A stretch of DNA of 43,001 nt from Chitinophagaceae bacterium UBA4857. GTDB lineage: Bacteria; Bacteroidota; Bacteroidia; Chitinophagales; Chitinophagaceae. The stretch spans positions 19,945 to 62,945 of the forward strand of contig DHEF01000036.1 of assembly GCA_002399735.1 (NCBI GenBank). The letters run 5' to 3'. The notes under the pieces are model-generated. The model saw nothing but the letters and a program-made list of their open reading frames with translations. It searched no databases and was not told the origin of the DNA. Positions 7,915 through 16,127 of the stretch are shown in pieces. How positions within the stretch are numbered: position 1 is the first letter of the stretch; each line of letters begins with the position of its first letter. A program made the position numbers and the translations under genes.

Positions 7915-8095
7915 TAGTCACCGTCCCACCCTTGATTGGGCTTTTGTTGCGTCGCACTCTTGTACTGCATATCGCTGTGCATCAGTTGAAATACAATTAA
8001 TGTTCCTGTCAATATGTTTCACCAATAACAACCAGGTAAACTACTCAGTTTTTCTCTGTGAAAAACCTCTGTGAAACTCGGTGGTACTAACCCGT
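7915..8095 (-). repeat. Dispersed repeat family A, copy A3
   Basis: The reverse-complement core is ACCGTCCC...TTGCGTCGCACTCTTGTACTGCAT at 7919-7970. It has an extra CCCTTGATTGGGCTTTTG segment splitting GTCCC from TTGCG, an insertion shared in altered form with the copy at 23302. The following 120 bp (up to CTCGGTGGTAC near 8090) show no gene; the frame open from 8081 runs through the structured RNA below and is not considered coding. Confidence 0.7.
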
Positions 8096-8141
8096 TTATC
8101 ACACAATTTCCCCATCATTCGTTATTCATGTAAGTATTACT

Positions 8142-8149
8142 TACTTTTG
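8142..8149 (+). promoter_or_regulatory. TACTTTTG -7 promoter box of the structured RNA
   Basis: Exact TAnnTTTG match, which would place the RNA start near 8155, at the beginning of the conserved GTTAGGGATTGCAGCGG block. It gives a transcript of about 150 nt to the terminator, or an approximately 170-nt leader to the M42 gene. Confidence 0.65.
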
Positions 8150-8154
8150 ATTTC

Positions 8155-8306
8155 TGCGTTAGGGATTGCAGCGGCATCCTTTTGCGAAGGGTGGGCCAAT
8201 GGCAGCCCGGGGCAAAAGATACAGCGGAAAGCCCGGCCCCGTGTTAACAAACCAGGCGAGGAACGAGCCGTAGTTTGTGTTACATGGGGAAACGCCCCAT
8301 ATTTTA
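8155..8306 (+). ncRNA. Structured RNA, possibly 6S-like or a cis-regulatory leader
   Basis: GC-rich island bounded by a -7 promoter and a terminator hairpin. ATCCTTTTGC (about 8175-8184) pairs with GCAAAAGAT (about 8212-8220). Outside it GGGATT (about 8162) pairs with AAAGCCC (about 8228), leaving a symmetric open loop with CAGCGG on both sides (GCAGCGGC versus ACAGCGGA). A second helix pairs AACAAAC with GTTTG around an AGGC...GCC stem (8245-8280). A long hairpin with a central bubble is the hallmark of 6S RNAs, which bind RNA polymerase. The paired blocks look like one I associate with Bacteroidota intergenic RNAs, but I cannot name an Rfam family with certainty. The M42 gene starts only 18 bp after the hairpin, so a leader role is also possible. 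Confidence 0.6.
8284..8306 (+). terminator. Terminator of the structured RNA
   Basis: ATGGGG (8284-8289) pairs with CCCCAT (8295-8300) around AAACG, followed by ATTTT. The T run is short. Some read-through into the M42 gene is likely because no other promoter is seen before it. Confidence 0.65.
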
Positions 8307-8324
8307 AAATACACTTATTTCATT

Positions 8325-9446
8325 ATGGCAAAAGCATCAAAAGCAACAACACCAAAAAAGAAAAAAATTATAACTGACAAATCGTTTTCGTTTTTTAAAG
8401 ACTACATTAATAACGCATCGCCTGTAGGTTTTGAAACCTGGGGACAAAAGTTGTGGTTAGAATATATAAAACCATATGCCGATACACATTATGTTGACCC
8501 CTACGGAACGGCTGTAGCAGTAATAAATCCGGAACATGAATTTAAAGTAGTAATTGAAGCCCATGCTGATGAGATTAGCTGGTTTGTAAATTATATTACT
8601 GCCGAAGGATTAATTTATTTAAAACGCAATGGTGGTGTAGATCATCAAACAGCGCCTGCATCACGTGTATTGATTCATGGTAAAAAAGGTGCGGTAAAAG
8701 CAGTATTTGGCTGGCCTGCTATACACACACGTTATGCTACGCCTGACCAAAAAGAAGCGCAACCACGTACCGATAATTTATGGCTGGATTGTGGTGCCCG
8801 TGATAGAAAAGAAGTAGAAGCATTAGGCATACATATTGGTGCGGTTGTAACGTATCAGGATGGTTTTGACGAATTAGCAAATGGCAACTATGTTGGCCGT
8901 GCATTTGATAACCGTGTGGGTGGTTTTATGATTGCCGAAGTAGCCCGTTTATTAAAAGAAAATAAAAAGAAACTACCTTTTGGTTTATATGTAGTAAATG
9001 CAGTACAAGAGGAAATTGGTTTACGTGGTGCTGAGATGATTGCCCGCCGTATTAAACCAAATATTGCGATTGTAACAGATGTTACACATGATACCACTAC
9101 TCCATTAATTAATAAAAATATTGAAGGAGAAATAAAATGTGGCAAAGGCCCGTCATTAGCCTATGCACCGGCAGTACATAATAAATTATTAGGCTTGGTG
9201 GAGAAAGTGGCTGAAGATAAAAAAATTCCGGTTCAATGGCGGGCTTTAAGCCGCAGCACCGGTACTGATACTGACTCATTTGCTTACAGTAATGATGGTT
9301 GCCCATCGGTACTAATTTCTATTCCTTTACGTTATATGCACACAACGGTTGAAATGTTGCATCATGATGATATTGAAAATACCATATTATTAATGTATGA
9401 AACATTGTTAACCTTATCACCTAAAACCAATTTAAGTTATTTATGA
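8325..9446 (+). CDS. M42-family metallo-aminopeptidase
   Basis: Di-zinc aminopeptidase of the glutamyl aminopeptidase/deblocking type, forming large tetrahedral complexes in the cytoplasm and trimming peptides. Start chosen at 8325 (MAKASKATTPKKKK), since the 16 codons upstream lie in the RNA terminator. Expected metal and catalytic residues are present: H80 in IEAHADE, D195 in GRAFDNR, E229/E230 in AVQEEIG, D252 in TDVTHD and H339 in YMHTTVE. 373 aa, family-typical. The lysine-rich N-terminal extension of about 15 residues is unusual. Its stop overlaps the next start (ATGA at 9443), so it heads a coupled operon. Confidence 0.9.
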   Translation: MAKASKATTPKKKKIITDKSFSFFKDYINNASPVGFETWGQKLWLEYIKPYADTHYVDPYGTAVAVINPEHEFKVVIEAHADEISWFVNYITAEGLIYLKRNGGVDHQTAPASRVLIHGKKGAVKAVFGWPAIHTRYATPDQKEAQPRTDNLWLDCGARDRKEVEALGIHIGAVVTYQDGFDELANGNYVGRAFDNRVGGFMIAEVARLLKENKKKLPFGLYVVNAVQEEIGLRGAEMIARRIKPNIAIVTDVTHDTTTPLINKNIEGEIKCGKGPSLAYAPAVHNKLLGLVEKVAEDKKIPVQWRALSRSTGTDTDSFAYSNDGCPSVLISIPLRYMHTTVEMLHHDDIENTILLMYETLLTLSPKTNLSYL

Positions 9447-9631
9447 TAGCCAGTTATTTATTATATCTTGATCCGGGTAGCGGCAGCTATCTGGTTCAGA
9501 TATTAGCCGCAGCAGCTTTGGGCGTTGTGTTTTTTTTCAGAAACATCAAGCTCTATATCATGGCATTTTTCTCCCGTTTTAAGAAAAAGCCAAAAAACGA
9601 CTCAACCACTACCAGCAACACAAATAGTTAA
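9443..9631 (+). CDS. Small DPGSGSY membrane protein
   Basis: 62 aa. The N-terminus reads YLLYLDPGSGSYLVQ, a motif found in a widespread family of tiny membrane proteins. A single long hydrophobic helix (about residues 14-43) follows, then a basic, then Ser/Thr/Asn-rich tail. No enzymatic function is likely; it may be an assembly factor or subunit for a membrane neighbour. It overlaps the M42 gene by 4 nt and the methyltransferase gene by 1 nt, so it is certainly translated with them. From general knowledge, such proteins often lie beside sulfatase-like and methyltransferase genes, as here. Confidence 0.8.
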   Translation: MIASYLLYLDPGSGSYLVQILAAAALGVVFFFRNIKLYIMAFFSRFKKKPKNDSTTTSNTNS

Positions 9632-11010
9632 TGAACCAACTGCCCAACCATCCAGCATCCTACCGGGACCCATCCGGCTTTATTTATACGCATCAAGGGG
9701 TTTTATACCGCCAGGTAAATAAATTATATAAAGAAAACTTCGAGTTATTTATAAACAGCGGCTGTTACCAAAAACTGGCAGATGATGGCTTGTTGATTAA
9801 ACACGAACAACATGATACCAATATTTTAAACAGTGAGGATTGGTTCACTACCTTACAGCCTGAAAAACTGAATCTGGTAAGTTATGCTTACGAGTGGAGT
9901 TTTGATATGCTGAAAGATGCGGCCTTGTTAACACTACAAGTATTAAAGCGGGCATTACAGTTTGGGTTGATACTGAAAGATGCCACCCCTTATAACATTC
10001 AATGGCATAATGGCCAGCTGATGTTTATTGACACTTTGTCGTTTGAGCAGTACGAAGAAAAACCCTGGATTGCTTACCGCCAGTTTTGTGAATGTTTTGT
10101 AGCACCATTACTTATCATGTACTACACCAAAAGACCATTACAACAATTAATGCTGGCCTGGCCCGATGGTATCCCTCTGGATATTGCGGCAACTATGTTA
10201 CCCCGCAAAAGCCGTTTCTCTATTCATACCTATTTGCATATTCATTTACATGCAAAAGTTTCGGCAAAACAAAAAACAGCATCGCAAGGCGATAGTAATA
10301 AAGAAGTGTTTGCAAAAAGCAAATTAGAGCGTTTGATTAACAGTCTTGAAATATTAGTAAATAAATTACAGATACCGGATTTAGAAAGCACCTGGTCACA
10401 TTATTACCGGGAGGCATCGCAACGGGATGGATACCTTGAAGCAAAAAAAGATATTATTAACGATTGGCTTTCCAAATTACCAGAAGTAAAAACCGTGGCT
10501 GATTTAGGTGCCAACGAAGGTGAGTTTTCTAAACTGGCGGCAGCTAAAAACATCAATACCATTGCTGCCGATTTTGATGCTTACTGTATTAATAATTTAT
10601 ACAGACACATAAAGAAGAATGGCGTAAAAAATATTCAACCACTTATACTTGATTTGTCACAGCCCTCACCGGCTAATGGGTTAAACTATGCAGAACGCAG
10701 TACTTTTTCGCAACGTTTACAAGTGGATATGATTTTTGCGTTTGCCGTAATACATCATCTGGCCATTGGAAAAAATATTCCGCTCGAAAAAATTGCTGAT
10801 TTTTTTGGGGGTATTGCTCCTTACCTGTTAATTGAATTTGTGCCTAAGCAAGACCCTAAAACACAAATTTTATTACAACATAAAAAAGATATTTATCCGC
10901 ATTATACCGAAGCCGGTTTTTTGTCGGCATTTGAACCGCTGTATAATGTTGAGCAAAAGACAATAGTTCCTCATTCCGACAGGATATTATTTTTACTGAA
11001 ACGGAAATAA
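9631..11010 (+). CDS. Kinase-like domain fused to SAM methyltransferase
   Basis: 459 aa. The C-terminal half is a class I SAM-dependent methyltransferase: motif I VADLGANEGEFSKLA (289-303), motif II acidic AADFD (312-316), and FAVIHHLAIG (371-380). The N-terminal half resembles a degenerate kinase fold: LKDATPYN (115-122) has the D-x4-N spacing of a kinase catalytic loop, and FIDTLSFE (132-139) sits where a DFG-type metal motif would be. Known in part as NoeA-like proteins. A kinase plus methyltransferase in one chain recalls WbdD, which caps O-antigen chains, though in the opposite domain order; that analogy is my inference. Translationally coupled to the DPGSGSY protein and followed after 13 bp by the sulfatase-like gene. 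Confidence 0.75.
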   Translation: MNQLPNHPASYRDPSGFIYTHQGVLYRQVNKLYKENFELFINSGCYQKLADDGLLIKHEQHDTNILNSEDWFTTLQPEKLNLVSYAYEWSFDMLKDAALLTLQVLKRALQFGLILKDATPYNIQWHNGQLMFIDTLSFEQYEEKPWIAYRQFCECFVAPLLIMYYTKRPLQQLMLAWPDGIPLDIAATMLPRKSRFSIHTYLHIHLHAKVSAKQKTASQGDSNKEVFAKSKLERLINSLEILVNKLQIPDLESTWSHYYREASQRDGYLEAKKDIINDWLSKLPEVKTVADLGANEGEFSKLAAAKNINTIAADFDAYCINNLYRHIKKNGVKNIQPLILDLSQPSPANGLNYAERSTFSQRLQVDMIFAFAVIHHLAIGKNIPLEKIADFFGGIAPYLLIEFVPKQDPKTQILLQHKKDIYPHYTEAGFLSAFEPLYNVEQKTIVPHSDRILFLLKRK

Positions 11011-11023
11011 CCAAAGCCCTCGC

Positions 11024-12535
11024 ATGATAAAATTTTTAACCAGGTATAATTTTCATTTTTTGCTGTTGCCGGTATTTTTTGTGTGGCATGCCAGCAATGA
11101 ATATTTTGGCCTCGTTAACTGGCGTTACATTATTGAATACGTAGGCTATTACCTGGCTTTAAGTATAGCCCTGTTTGTTATAGGTAAATTATTATTTAAA
11201 AATAATACCAAGGCGGCCCTTTGGGCATTCATACCTTTGACAATTTTCTTTTTCTTTGGTGTTTTTCACGATTTCCTGAAAAGCAATACTTTTTTTTCCA
11301 TTATCAGCTCTTACTCTATTCTATTACCGCTTATTTGTGTAATAATAGTTTTAGCAATTATTGCTATTAAGCGAAATAAAAATAATCTTGTTCGTCCCAC
11401 TGCTTATTTAAATGCATTAATGCTTTTTTTAATTCTACTGGAACTGCAACTTAGCGTTTACCAGTTTTTTACCCATGAACATAAAAAAAACAATTTAAAC
11501 TACGGCTTGGCACTTACTGATATTAAGGTTAGTAATATGCCCGACTCATTAAAGCCTGATATTTTCTTTATTGTTTTTGATGAATTTGCCAGCACCAAAA
11601 GTTTACTACAATATGTAAACTTTGACAACAGTAATCTTGACTCAGCTTTTAAAAAACATAACTTTTATATAGCCAAAAATTCGAAAAGTAATTTTAATGC
11701 TACGCCTTTTTCACTTGCCTGTTATTTAAATATGCAATACCCTAATGGCGATTTTGAAGGCAAACAATTTAGCCCCCGTAACGCACTAAAAGCACAATAC
11801 ACGGTTAAAGAAAGTGTTTTCCCTACTTATTTAAAAAATAACAACTATAGCTTTAAGAACTATGGCATTCTTGATTTACCCAATAGTAATAGTATCAAGG
11901 AGTCTCATTTTAATTTTAATTTTTCTAAAATTTTCACCTTAGAAACCTTAGTTGGCAGAATACATAAAGACATATGGTGGAACGTGGCATTAAAAATAAA
12001 TGGTACTGCAGCAATTGAAAAGAAAATTACGGCACTAAAGGAACCATATACCAATGGCATCATTGAAAACTACAACAATACTTACAAAGCATTACAAAGT
12101 GAATATGCTACGCCAACCTTCACTTACAGCCATATGCTTATACCACACTCGCCATTTTGTTTCAATAAAAATGGCGAACGTAGAACATTACGATTAACCG
12201 ATAATCTTGATAACGATATTGATAGTCTTTATACCGATCAGCTACAGTATTGTAACACCTTAATAAAATCCTTATTAACAGCCACTACAACAACGCCTAC
12301 CAAGAGACCAAGAGTGGTAATAATTGCCAGCGACCACGGCTACAGAAATAATTTTACACTTAACAAAACCAGAGATAAGGAATTTAGTAATTTATGCACA
12401 GTATACTTTTCTGACAATAAATATGAAACCTTGTATGACAGTATAAGTCCGGTAAACATTTTTCGTGTAGTGTCTAATAAATACTTTAACACTAATCTAC
12501 CCATGATTAAAGATTCAAGCATTCTACTGTATTAA
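11024..12535 (+). CDS. Membrane sulfatase-like (alkaline phosphatase superfamily) protein
   Basis: 503 aa. The first 130 residues contain about four membrane helices. After residue about 175 comes a periplasmic domain of the alkaline phosphatase/sulfatase superfamily: DIFFIVFDEFAST has the metal-binding Asp and a Ser/Thr nucleophile region, FTYSHMLIPHSPFCF carries histidines of the middle motif, and RVVIIASDHGYRNN is the classic S-D-H-G metal motif. This build matches phosphoethanolamine or phosphoglycerol transferases that decorate lipids or glycans. It follows the kinase-methyltransferase gene by 13 bp, implying a shared envelope-polymer task. Substrate unknown. Confidence 0.8.
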   Translation: MIKFLTRYNFHFLLLPVFFVWHASNEYFGLVNWRYIIEYVGYYLALSIALFVIGKLLFKNNTKAALWAFIPLTIFFFFGVFHDFLKSNTFFSIISSYSILLPLICVIIVLAIIAIKRNKNNLVRPTAYLNALMLFLILLELQLSVYQFFTHEHKKNNLNYGLALTDIKVSNMPDSLKPDIFFIVFDEFASTKSLLQYVNFDNSNLDSAFKKHNFYIAKNSKSNFNATPFSLACYLNMQYPNGDFEGKQFSPRNALKAQYTVKESVFPTYLKNNNYSFKNYGILDLPNSNSIKESHFNFNFSKIFTLETLVGRIHKDIWWNVALKINGTAAIEKKITALKEPYTNGIIENYNNTYKALQSEYATPTFTYSHMLIPHSPFCFNKNGERRTLRLTDNLDNDIDSLYTDQLQYCNTLIKSLLTATTTTPTKRPRVVIIASDHGYRNNFTLNKTRDKEFSNLCTVYFSDNKYETLYDSISPVNIFRVVSNKYFNTNLPMIKDSSILLY

Positions 12536-12556
12536 ATGTGCATCAAAAAATATTTA

Positions 12557-12600
12557 CGATAAACAAAAAGAGCGGCAAATGCCGCTCTTTTTGTTTATCG
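12557..12600. terminator. Bidirectional terminator, perfect 20-bp stem
   Basis: 12557-12576 and 12581-12600 are exact reverse complements around AAAT. The stem carries an A run and a T run at its ends, so it can end both the sulfatase-like gene (plus) and Lon (minus), whose stops are 21 and 18 bp away. Confidence 0.9.
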
Positions 12601-12618
12601 TATGGTACACACAATATA

Positions 12619-15027
12619 TTAACGTTTCATCAATGCCAGCTCCAACACTTCATCCATTGTACGTACATAATTAAACTTAATACCCTTAATGTACTCTGCT
12701 TCTATTTCCTGCACATCTTTTTCATTTTGCCAACAAAGAATAATTTCTTTTAACCCTGCACGTTTAGCTGCCAGTATTTTTTCTTTAATACCGCCAACCG
12801 GTAATACCTGACCACGCAATGTAATCTCCCCTGTCATGGCTAAAAACGGCTTAACCCTTTTACCGGTTAAGGCTGATGCAATAGCCGTCATCATGGTAAT
12901 ACCGGCGCTGGGACCATCCTTAGGTACGGCGCCTTCCGGCACGTGTACATGTATACTTTTCTTTTCAAATAATGTAGCATCAATTTTATAACGCTCGGCA
13001 TTTGACTGTAAGTAAGTCAATGCCGTTGTAGCACTCTCCTTCATTACATTACCAAGGTTACCAGTTAACTTTAGTTCACCTTTGCCGGTACTTAAACTGG
13101 TTTCAATAAATAATATATCGCCGCCAACATATGTCCAGGCAAGGCCTACGGCCACACCGGGCATATTAGCCGTTTTATAAATTTCGTTGCTGTAACGCGA
13201 TTTACCTAAAATCACTTCCACATCTTCGACAGTTAAAGGCGATTTAACTTCTTCTTCCATAGCCAGCAACTTAGCCTGGTAGCGCATTACCGATGCCAGT
13301 TGTCTTTCCAGTTCACGTACACCACTTTCACGGGTATAATCTGTAATAATTTTTTCTAACACTTTATCACTTACTTTAAAGCTGTTAGGTTGTAAACCGT
13401 GCAGGTTTTTCTGACGAGGTAATAAATGTTTTTTAGCTATCTCTACTTTTTCTTCAATAGCATAACCACTCAGGTCAATAATTTCTAAACGATCACGTAA
13501 AGCCGGTTGAATATTCTGCAGGTTATTAGCTGTTGCAATAAATAATACCTTACTCAAATCATATTCTAACTCCAAGTAGTTATCATAAAAGGTATGGTTT
13601 TGTTCAGGGTCCAACACTTCCAGTAAGGCCGATGAAGGATCGCCTCTAAAATCACTACCAATTTTATCAATCTCGTCCAATACAATTACCGGATTGCCTG
13701 ATTTTACTTTACGCAAAGATTGTAACAACCTGCCCGGCATAGCGCCAATATAAGTTTTACGGTGTCCGCGTATTTCACTTTCATCATGTAACCCGCCTAA
13801 ACTTAAACGCACATACTTACGCCCCACTGCATTGGCTATACTACGTCCCAACGATGTTTTACCAATACCCGGAGGACCCACAAAACATAAAATCGGGCTC
13901 TTCATATCGCCTTTCAATTTCAATACGGCCAAGTATTCTAGAATACGTTCCTTTATTTTGTTCATGCCAAAATGATCCGTATCCAAAGTCTTTTTGGCTT
14001 TCTTTAAATCGTAAAAATCTTCGGTGTATTCTTGCCAGGGTAATTCCAGCATTAAATCCAGGTGGTTATACACTACCGAATAATCAGGAGTACTGGGATG
14101 CATACGCTCCAGTTTTTCAATACCTTTTTTAAAGGCTTCTTTTGCTGATTCGGGCCACTTTTTTGTTTCGGCCTTTTTCTGCATTTGTTTTATTTCCTGT
14201 GCGTTGGTATCGCCCCCCAATTCGTCTTTAATACTTTTTAACTGTTGTTGTAAAAAGTATTCCCGTTGTTGTTTATCTAATTCTGTCCGGGTTTTATTGG
14301 TTACTTTATTTTTAAGCTCGGCAAATTGTAATTCTTTTTGCAATAACTGCATCAAAGCACTGGCACGTTCACGTATATCGTTAATCTCCAGTAAACGTTG
14401 TTTTTCTTTAATGTCGGTGTTTAAGTTGCTCGATGCAAAATGTATTAAAAAAGATGGATTCTCAATATTGCGTAAAATAATCGACGCTTCTGCGGGTAAA
14501 TTTGGCGATAACTGAATAATTTCGGTAGCCAAATCTTTTATCGTAGCAACATGGGCTTCAAAGTCAGTATCAACGGGCATATCGCCATCTTCCAAGCGGG
14601 TAATCTTCGCTTTAAAATAAGGTTCGTCTGTCAACACTTCATCTACCTGAAAACGAGCCTTACCCTGAATAATAACCGTAGTACCCCCATCCGGCATTTT
14701 AATTTGCTTCACAATTTTGGCAACCGTACCTACTTTCACCAAATCAGCAACAGTTGGGTCTTCAATACTGGTGTCTTTTTGCGCCACCACACCAATCAGT
14801 TTATCGCCTTTATAAGCATCTGTAACGGCTTTAATACTCTTTTCTCTGCCCACAGTAATCGGCAATACCACACCCGGAAACAAGACCGTATTTCTTAAGG
14901 GTAACAATGCAATCTCCGACGGAATTTCAAGTTTTCCATTATCATCCTGATCACTTTCATTCAGGGGAATAATGGGCATAAAATTCATATCGTCATCCGT
15001 ATTTAATAGCAATTTCTCAAAATTCAT
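12619..15027 (-). CDS. lon: ATP-dependent protease Lon
   Basis: 802 aa, full length for LonA. Domains in order: N-terminal substrate-binding (about 38-240), coiled coil (about 240-300), AAA+ module with Walker A GPPGIGKT (384-391) and Walker B VIVLDEID (447-454), and the C-terminal serine protease with the S707-K750 dyad in KDGPSAGIT and GGIKEKILA. The 43-residue spacing of the dyad equals that of E. coli Lon. Degrades misfolded and some regulatory proteins, such as antitoxins, in the cytoplasm. Monocistronic by its surroundings. Upstream a near-match to the -7 box (TTCCTTTG, about 15086-15093 on the minus strand) may be its promoter. Confidence 0.97.
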   Translation of the reverse strand: MNFEKLLLNTDDDMNFMPIIPLNESDQDDNGKLEIPSEIALLPLRNTVLFPGVVLPITVGREKSIKAVTDAYKGDKLIGVVAQKDTSIEDPTVADLVKVGTVAKIVKQIKMPDGGTTVIIQGKARFQVDEVLTDEPYFKAKITRLEDGDMPVDTDFEAHVATIKDLATEIIQLSPNLPAEASIILRNIENPSFLIHFASSNLNTDIKEKQRLLEINDIRERASALMQLLQKELQFAELKNKVTNKTRTELDKQQREYFLQQQLKSIKDELGGDTNAQEIKQMQKKAETKKWPESAKEAFKKGIEKLERMHPSTPDYSVVYNHLDLMLELPWQEYTEDFYDLKKAKKTLDTDHFGMNKIKERILEYLAVLKLKGDMKSPILCFVGPPGIGKTSLGRSIANAVGRKYVRLSLGGLHDESEIRGHRKTYIGAMPGRLLQSLRKVKSGNPVIVLDEIDKIGSDFRGDPSSALLEVLDPEQNHTFYDNYLELEYDLSKVLFIATANNLQNIQPALRDRLEIIDLSGYAIEEKVEIAKKHLLPRQKNLHGLQPNSFKVSDKVLEKIITDYTRESGVRELERQLASVMRYQAKLLAMEEEVKSPLTVEDVEVILGKSRYSNEIYKTANMPGVAVGLAWTYVGGDILFIETSLSTGKGELKLTGNLGNVMKESATTALTYLQSNAERYKIDATLFEKKSIHVHVPEGAVPKDGPSAGITMMTAIASALTGKRVKPFLAMTGEITLRGQVLPVGGIKEKILAAKRAGLKEIILCWQNEKDVQEIEAEYIKGIKFNYVRTMDEVLELALMKR

Positions 15028-15199
15028 AATAATTAATTCAATTAGTCAACTTGTCACAGTTTCAAAGCCGAACCTGTAAAAGTACAAAGGAATATAAACT
15101 GGTCAAGTTTAATGCCACAAAAAAAATTAATGCATTGTGTCTCAAGCCCATAAAACTATGGCACCGGTTGCGCCAATATGACTGATTTATTTTAAAAAT

Positions 15200-15345
15200 A
15201 CCATTTGGGGCTGTCAACAGCAGTAATACTAATCACCAGCAGTCCCCGCCTTCTGCAGTAGTGCAACGCCCCACACACAAACCCATCCTGCCGTTGCAGC
15301 TACTGCTGCCAGTCGGGCAGCCCTTCATTTGAAGTTAATGGTTAA
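15200..15345. repeat. Dispersed repeat family B, copy B1
   Basis: About 130 bp, roughly 84% identical by eye to 41211-41345. Shared blocks include TTGGGGCT.TCAAC, CAGTAATACTAATCA, CCCGCCTTCTG.AGTAGT and GCAGCTACTRCTGCCAGTCGGGCAGCCCTT. Its left end matches the outer end of family A (CAGCAGTAAT.CTAATCA), so both may be one superfamily. No reading frame. Confidence 0.75.
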
Positions 15346-15480
15346 TAGTTCATAGTTGGCTACGTAGTCAACGGCCATGGTGCTTGTCCTCACGTATCAT
15401 GGCCTATGCATTTAGATGCGTGAAAACACACACCGAGGCTTACCTATACGATTAACCATTAACACTTAACAATTAACTTC
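15331..15480. repeat. Nested inverted-repeat segment
   Basis: GTTAATGGTTAAT (15334-15346) is exactly repeated in inverse at 15451-15463, and GAAG...CTTC extends the outer ends. Inside, GGCCATG (15373-15379) and CATGGCC (15398-15404) form a second stem. With B1 on its left it fills the 510-bp gap between the Lon start and the barrel gene; no gene is seen in the gap. Confidence 0.6.
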
Positions 15481-15493
15481 ATCCAAACAAAAA

Positions 15494-15515
15494 GCCGGTT
15501 GTAAAAACAACCGGC
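15494..15515 (-). terminator. Terminator of the outer-membrane barrel gene
   Basis: GCCGGTTGT (15494-15502) pairs with ACAACCGGC (15507-15515). On the minus strand the hairpin is followed by TTTTTGTTTGG. It lies 24 bp after the stop. Confidence 0.85.
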
Positions 15516-15539
15516 CTCATCATTTATCCTTCACCAAAA

Positions 15540-16127
15540 CTACAGTGCAAAACCAACAGTCACCTGCCAGGCCTGGCTGCGCCATTGATCTTTGTTATCA
15601 ATATCATTCATGTTATCTAAACCTAAAACATAACGGCCACCTACACGCAACCCACGTAAGTGAATTTGTGCACCACCAACCAAAGCAAAGTCGCCTTTTT
15701 TAAATGCATCGGCACCGTTTTGTAAAAAGTTTTTATCCTTGTTCATTAAAATACTAAACTGCGGACCAGCCTGTATATGCAAGGGACCAAGCAATTTATA
15801 ATCTAAAACAAGCGGGATAGACAGATAATTCATTTTTACTTTAGCCTGATCAGAGTTAAATACTCCCTGATAAATGTCTTTGTAATCATCAGATACCGTA
15901 CCGGTAAACTGGTTAAATTGTACCTCTGGGTTAATGCTGAAACGTCTGCCCAAACCAATTTCTGCAAAACCCGCTACTACGTAGCCATAACTAAATTCAT
16001 CTTTAAACGACTGGCCATCAATTTTGGTAATGTTGGCCCCGCCTTTAACACCCACATGAAATTGTGCAAAGGAAACCTGCGTAACCGCAATAGCTGCAAG
16101 CAGCATGATAGAGAGCTTTTTCTTCAT
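15540..16127 (-). CDS. Outer-membrane beta-barrel protein
   Basis: 195 aa with a signal peptide (MKKKLSIMLLAAIAVTQVSFAQ region) and a repeating pattern of amphipathic strands: FHVGVKGGANITKIDG, RFSINPEVQFNQF, MNYLSIPLVLDYKLLGPLHIQAGPQF and a terminal aromatic-hydrophobic strand WQVTVGFAL. This is the common PorT/OmpA-like barrel family of Bacteroidota (outer_membrane_beta-barrel type), about eight strands. No OmpA peptidoglycan-binding domain. Exact function cannot be told from sequence; many are abundant structural porin-like proteins. Single gene with its own terminator. Confidence 0.85.
   Translation of the reverse strand: MKKKLSIMLLAAIAVTQVSFAQFHVGVKGGANITKIDGQSFKDEFSYGYVVAGFAEIGLGRRFSINPEVQFNQFTGTVSDDYKDIYQGVFNSDQAKVKMNYLSIPLVLDYKLLGPLHIQAGPQFSILMNKDKNFLQNGADAFKKGDFALVGGAQIHLRGLRVGGRYVLGLDNMNDIDNKDQWRSQAWQVTVGFAL

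Noticed and set aside
8016..8023. TGTTTCAC, half of a parS-like site
   Set aside because: The GTGAAACA second half does not follow, and the site lies 13 kb from parAB; one half-site is expected by chance.
8081..8377. 98-codon frame across the gap before the M42 gene
   Set aside because: It runs through repeat A3's edge, a promoter box and the structured RNA with its terminator, and overlaps the M42 start; its composition is not protein-like.
12538..12753. 71-codon plus frame overlapping the end of lon
   Set aside because: It runs through the bidirectional terminator and antisense to lon; a shadow frame.
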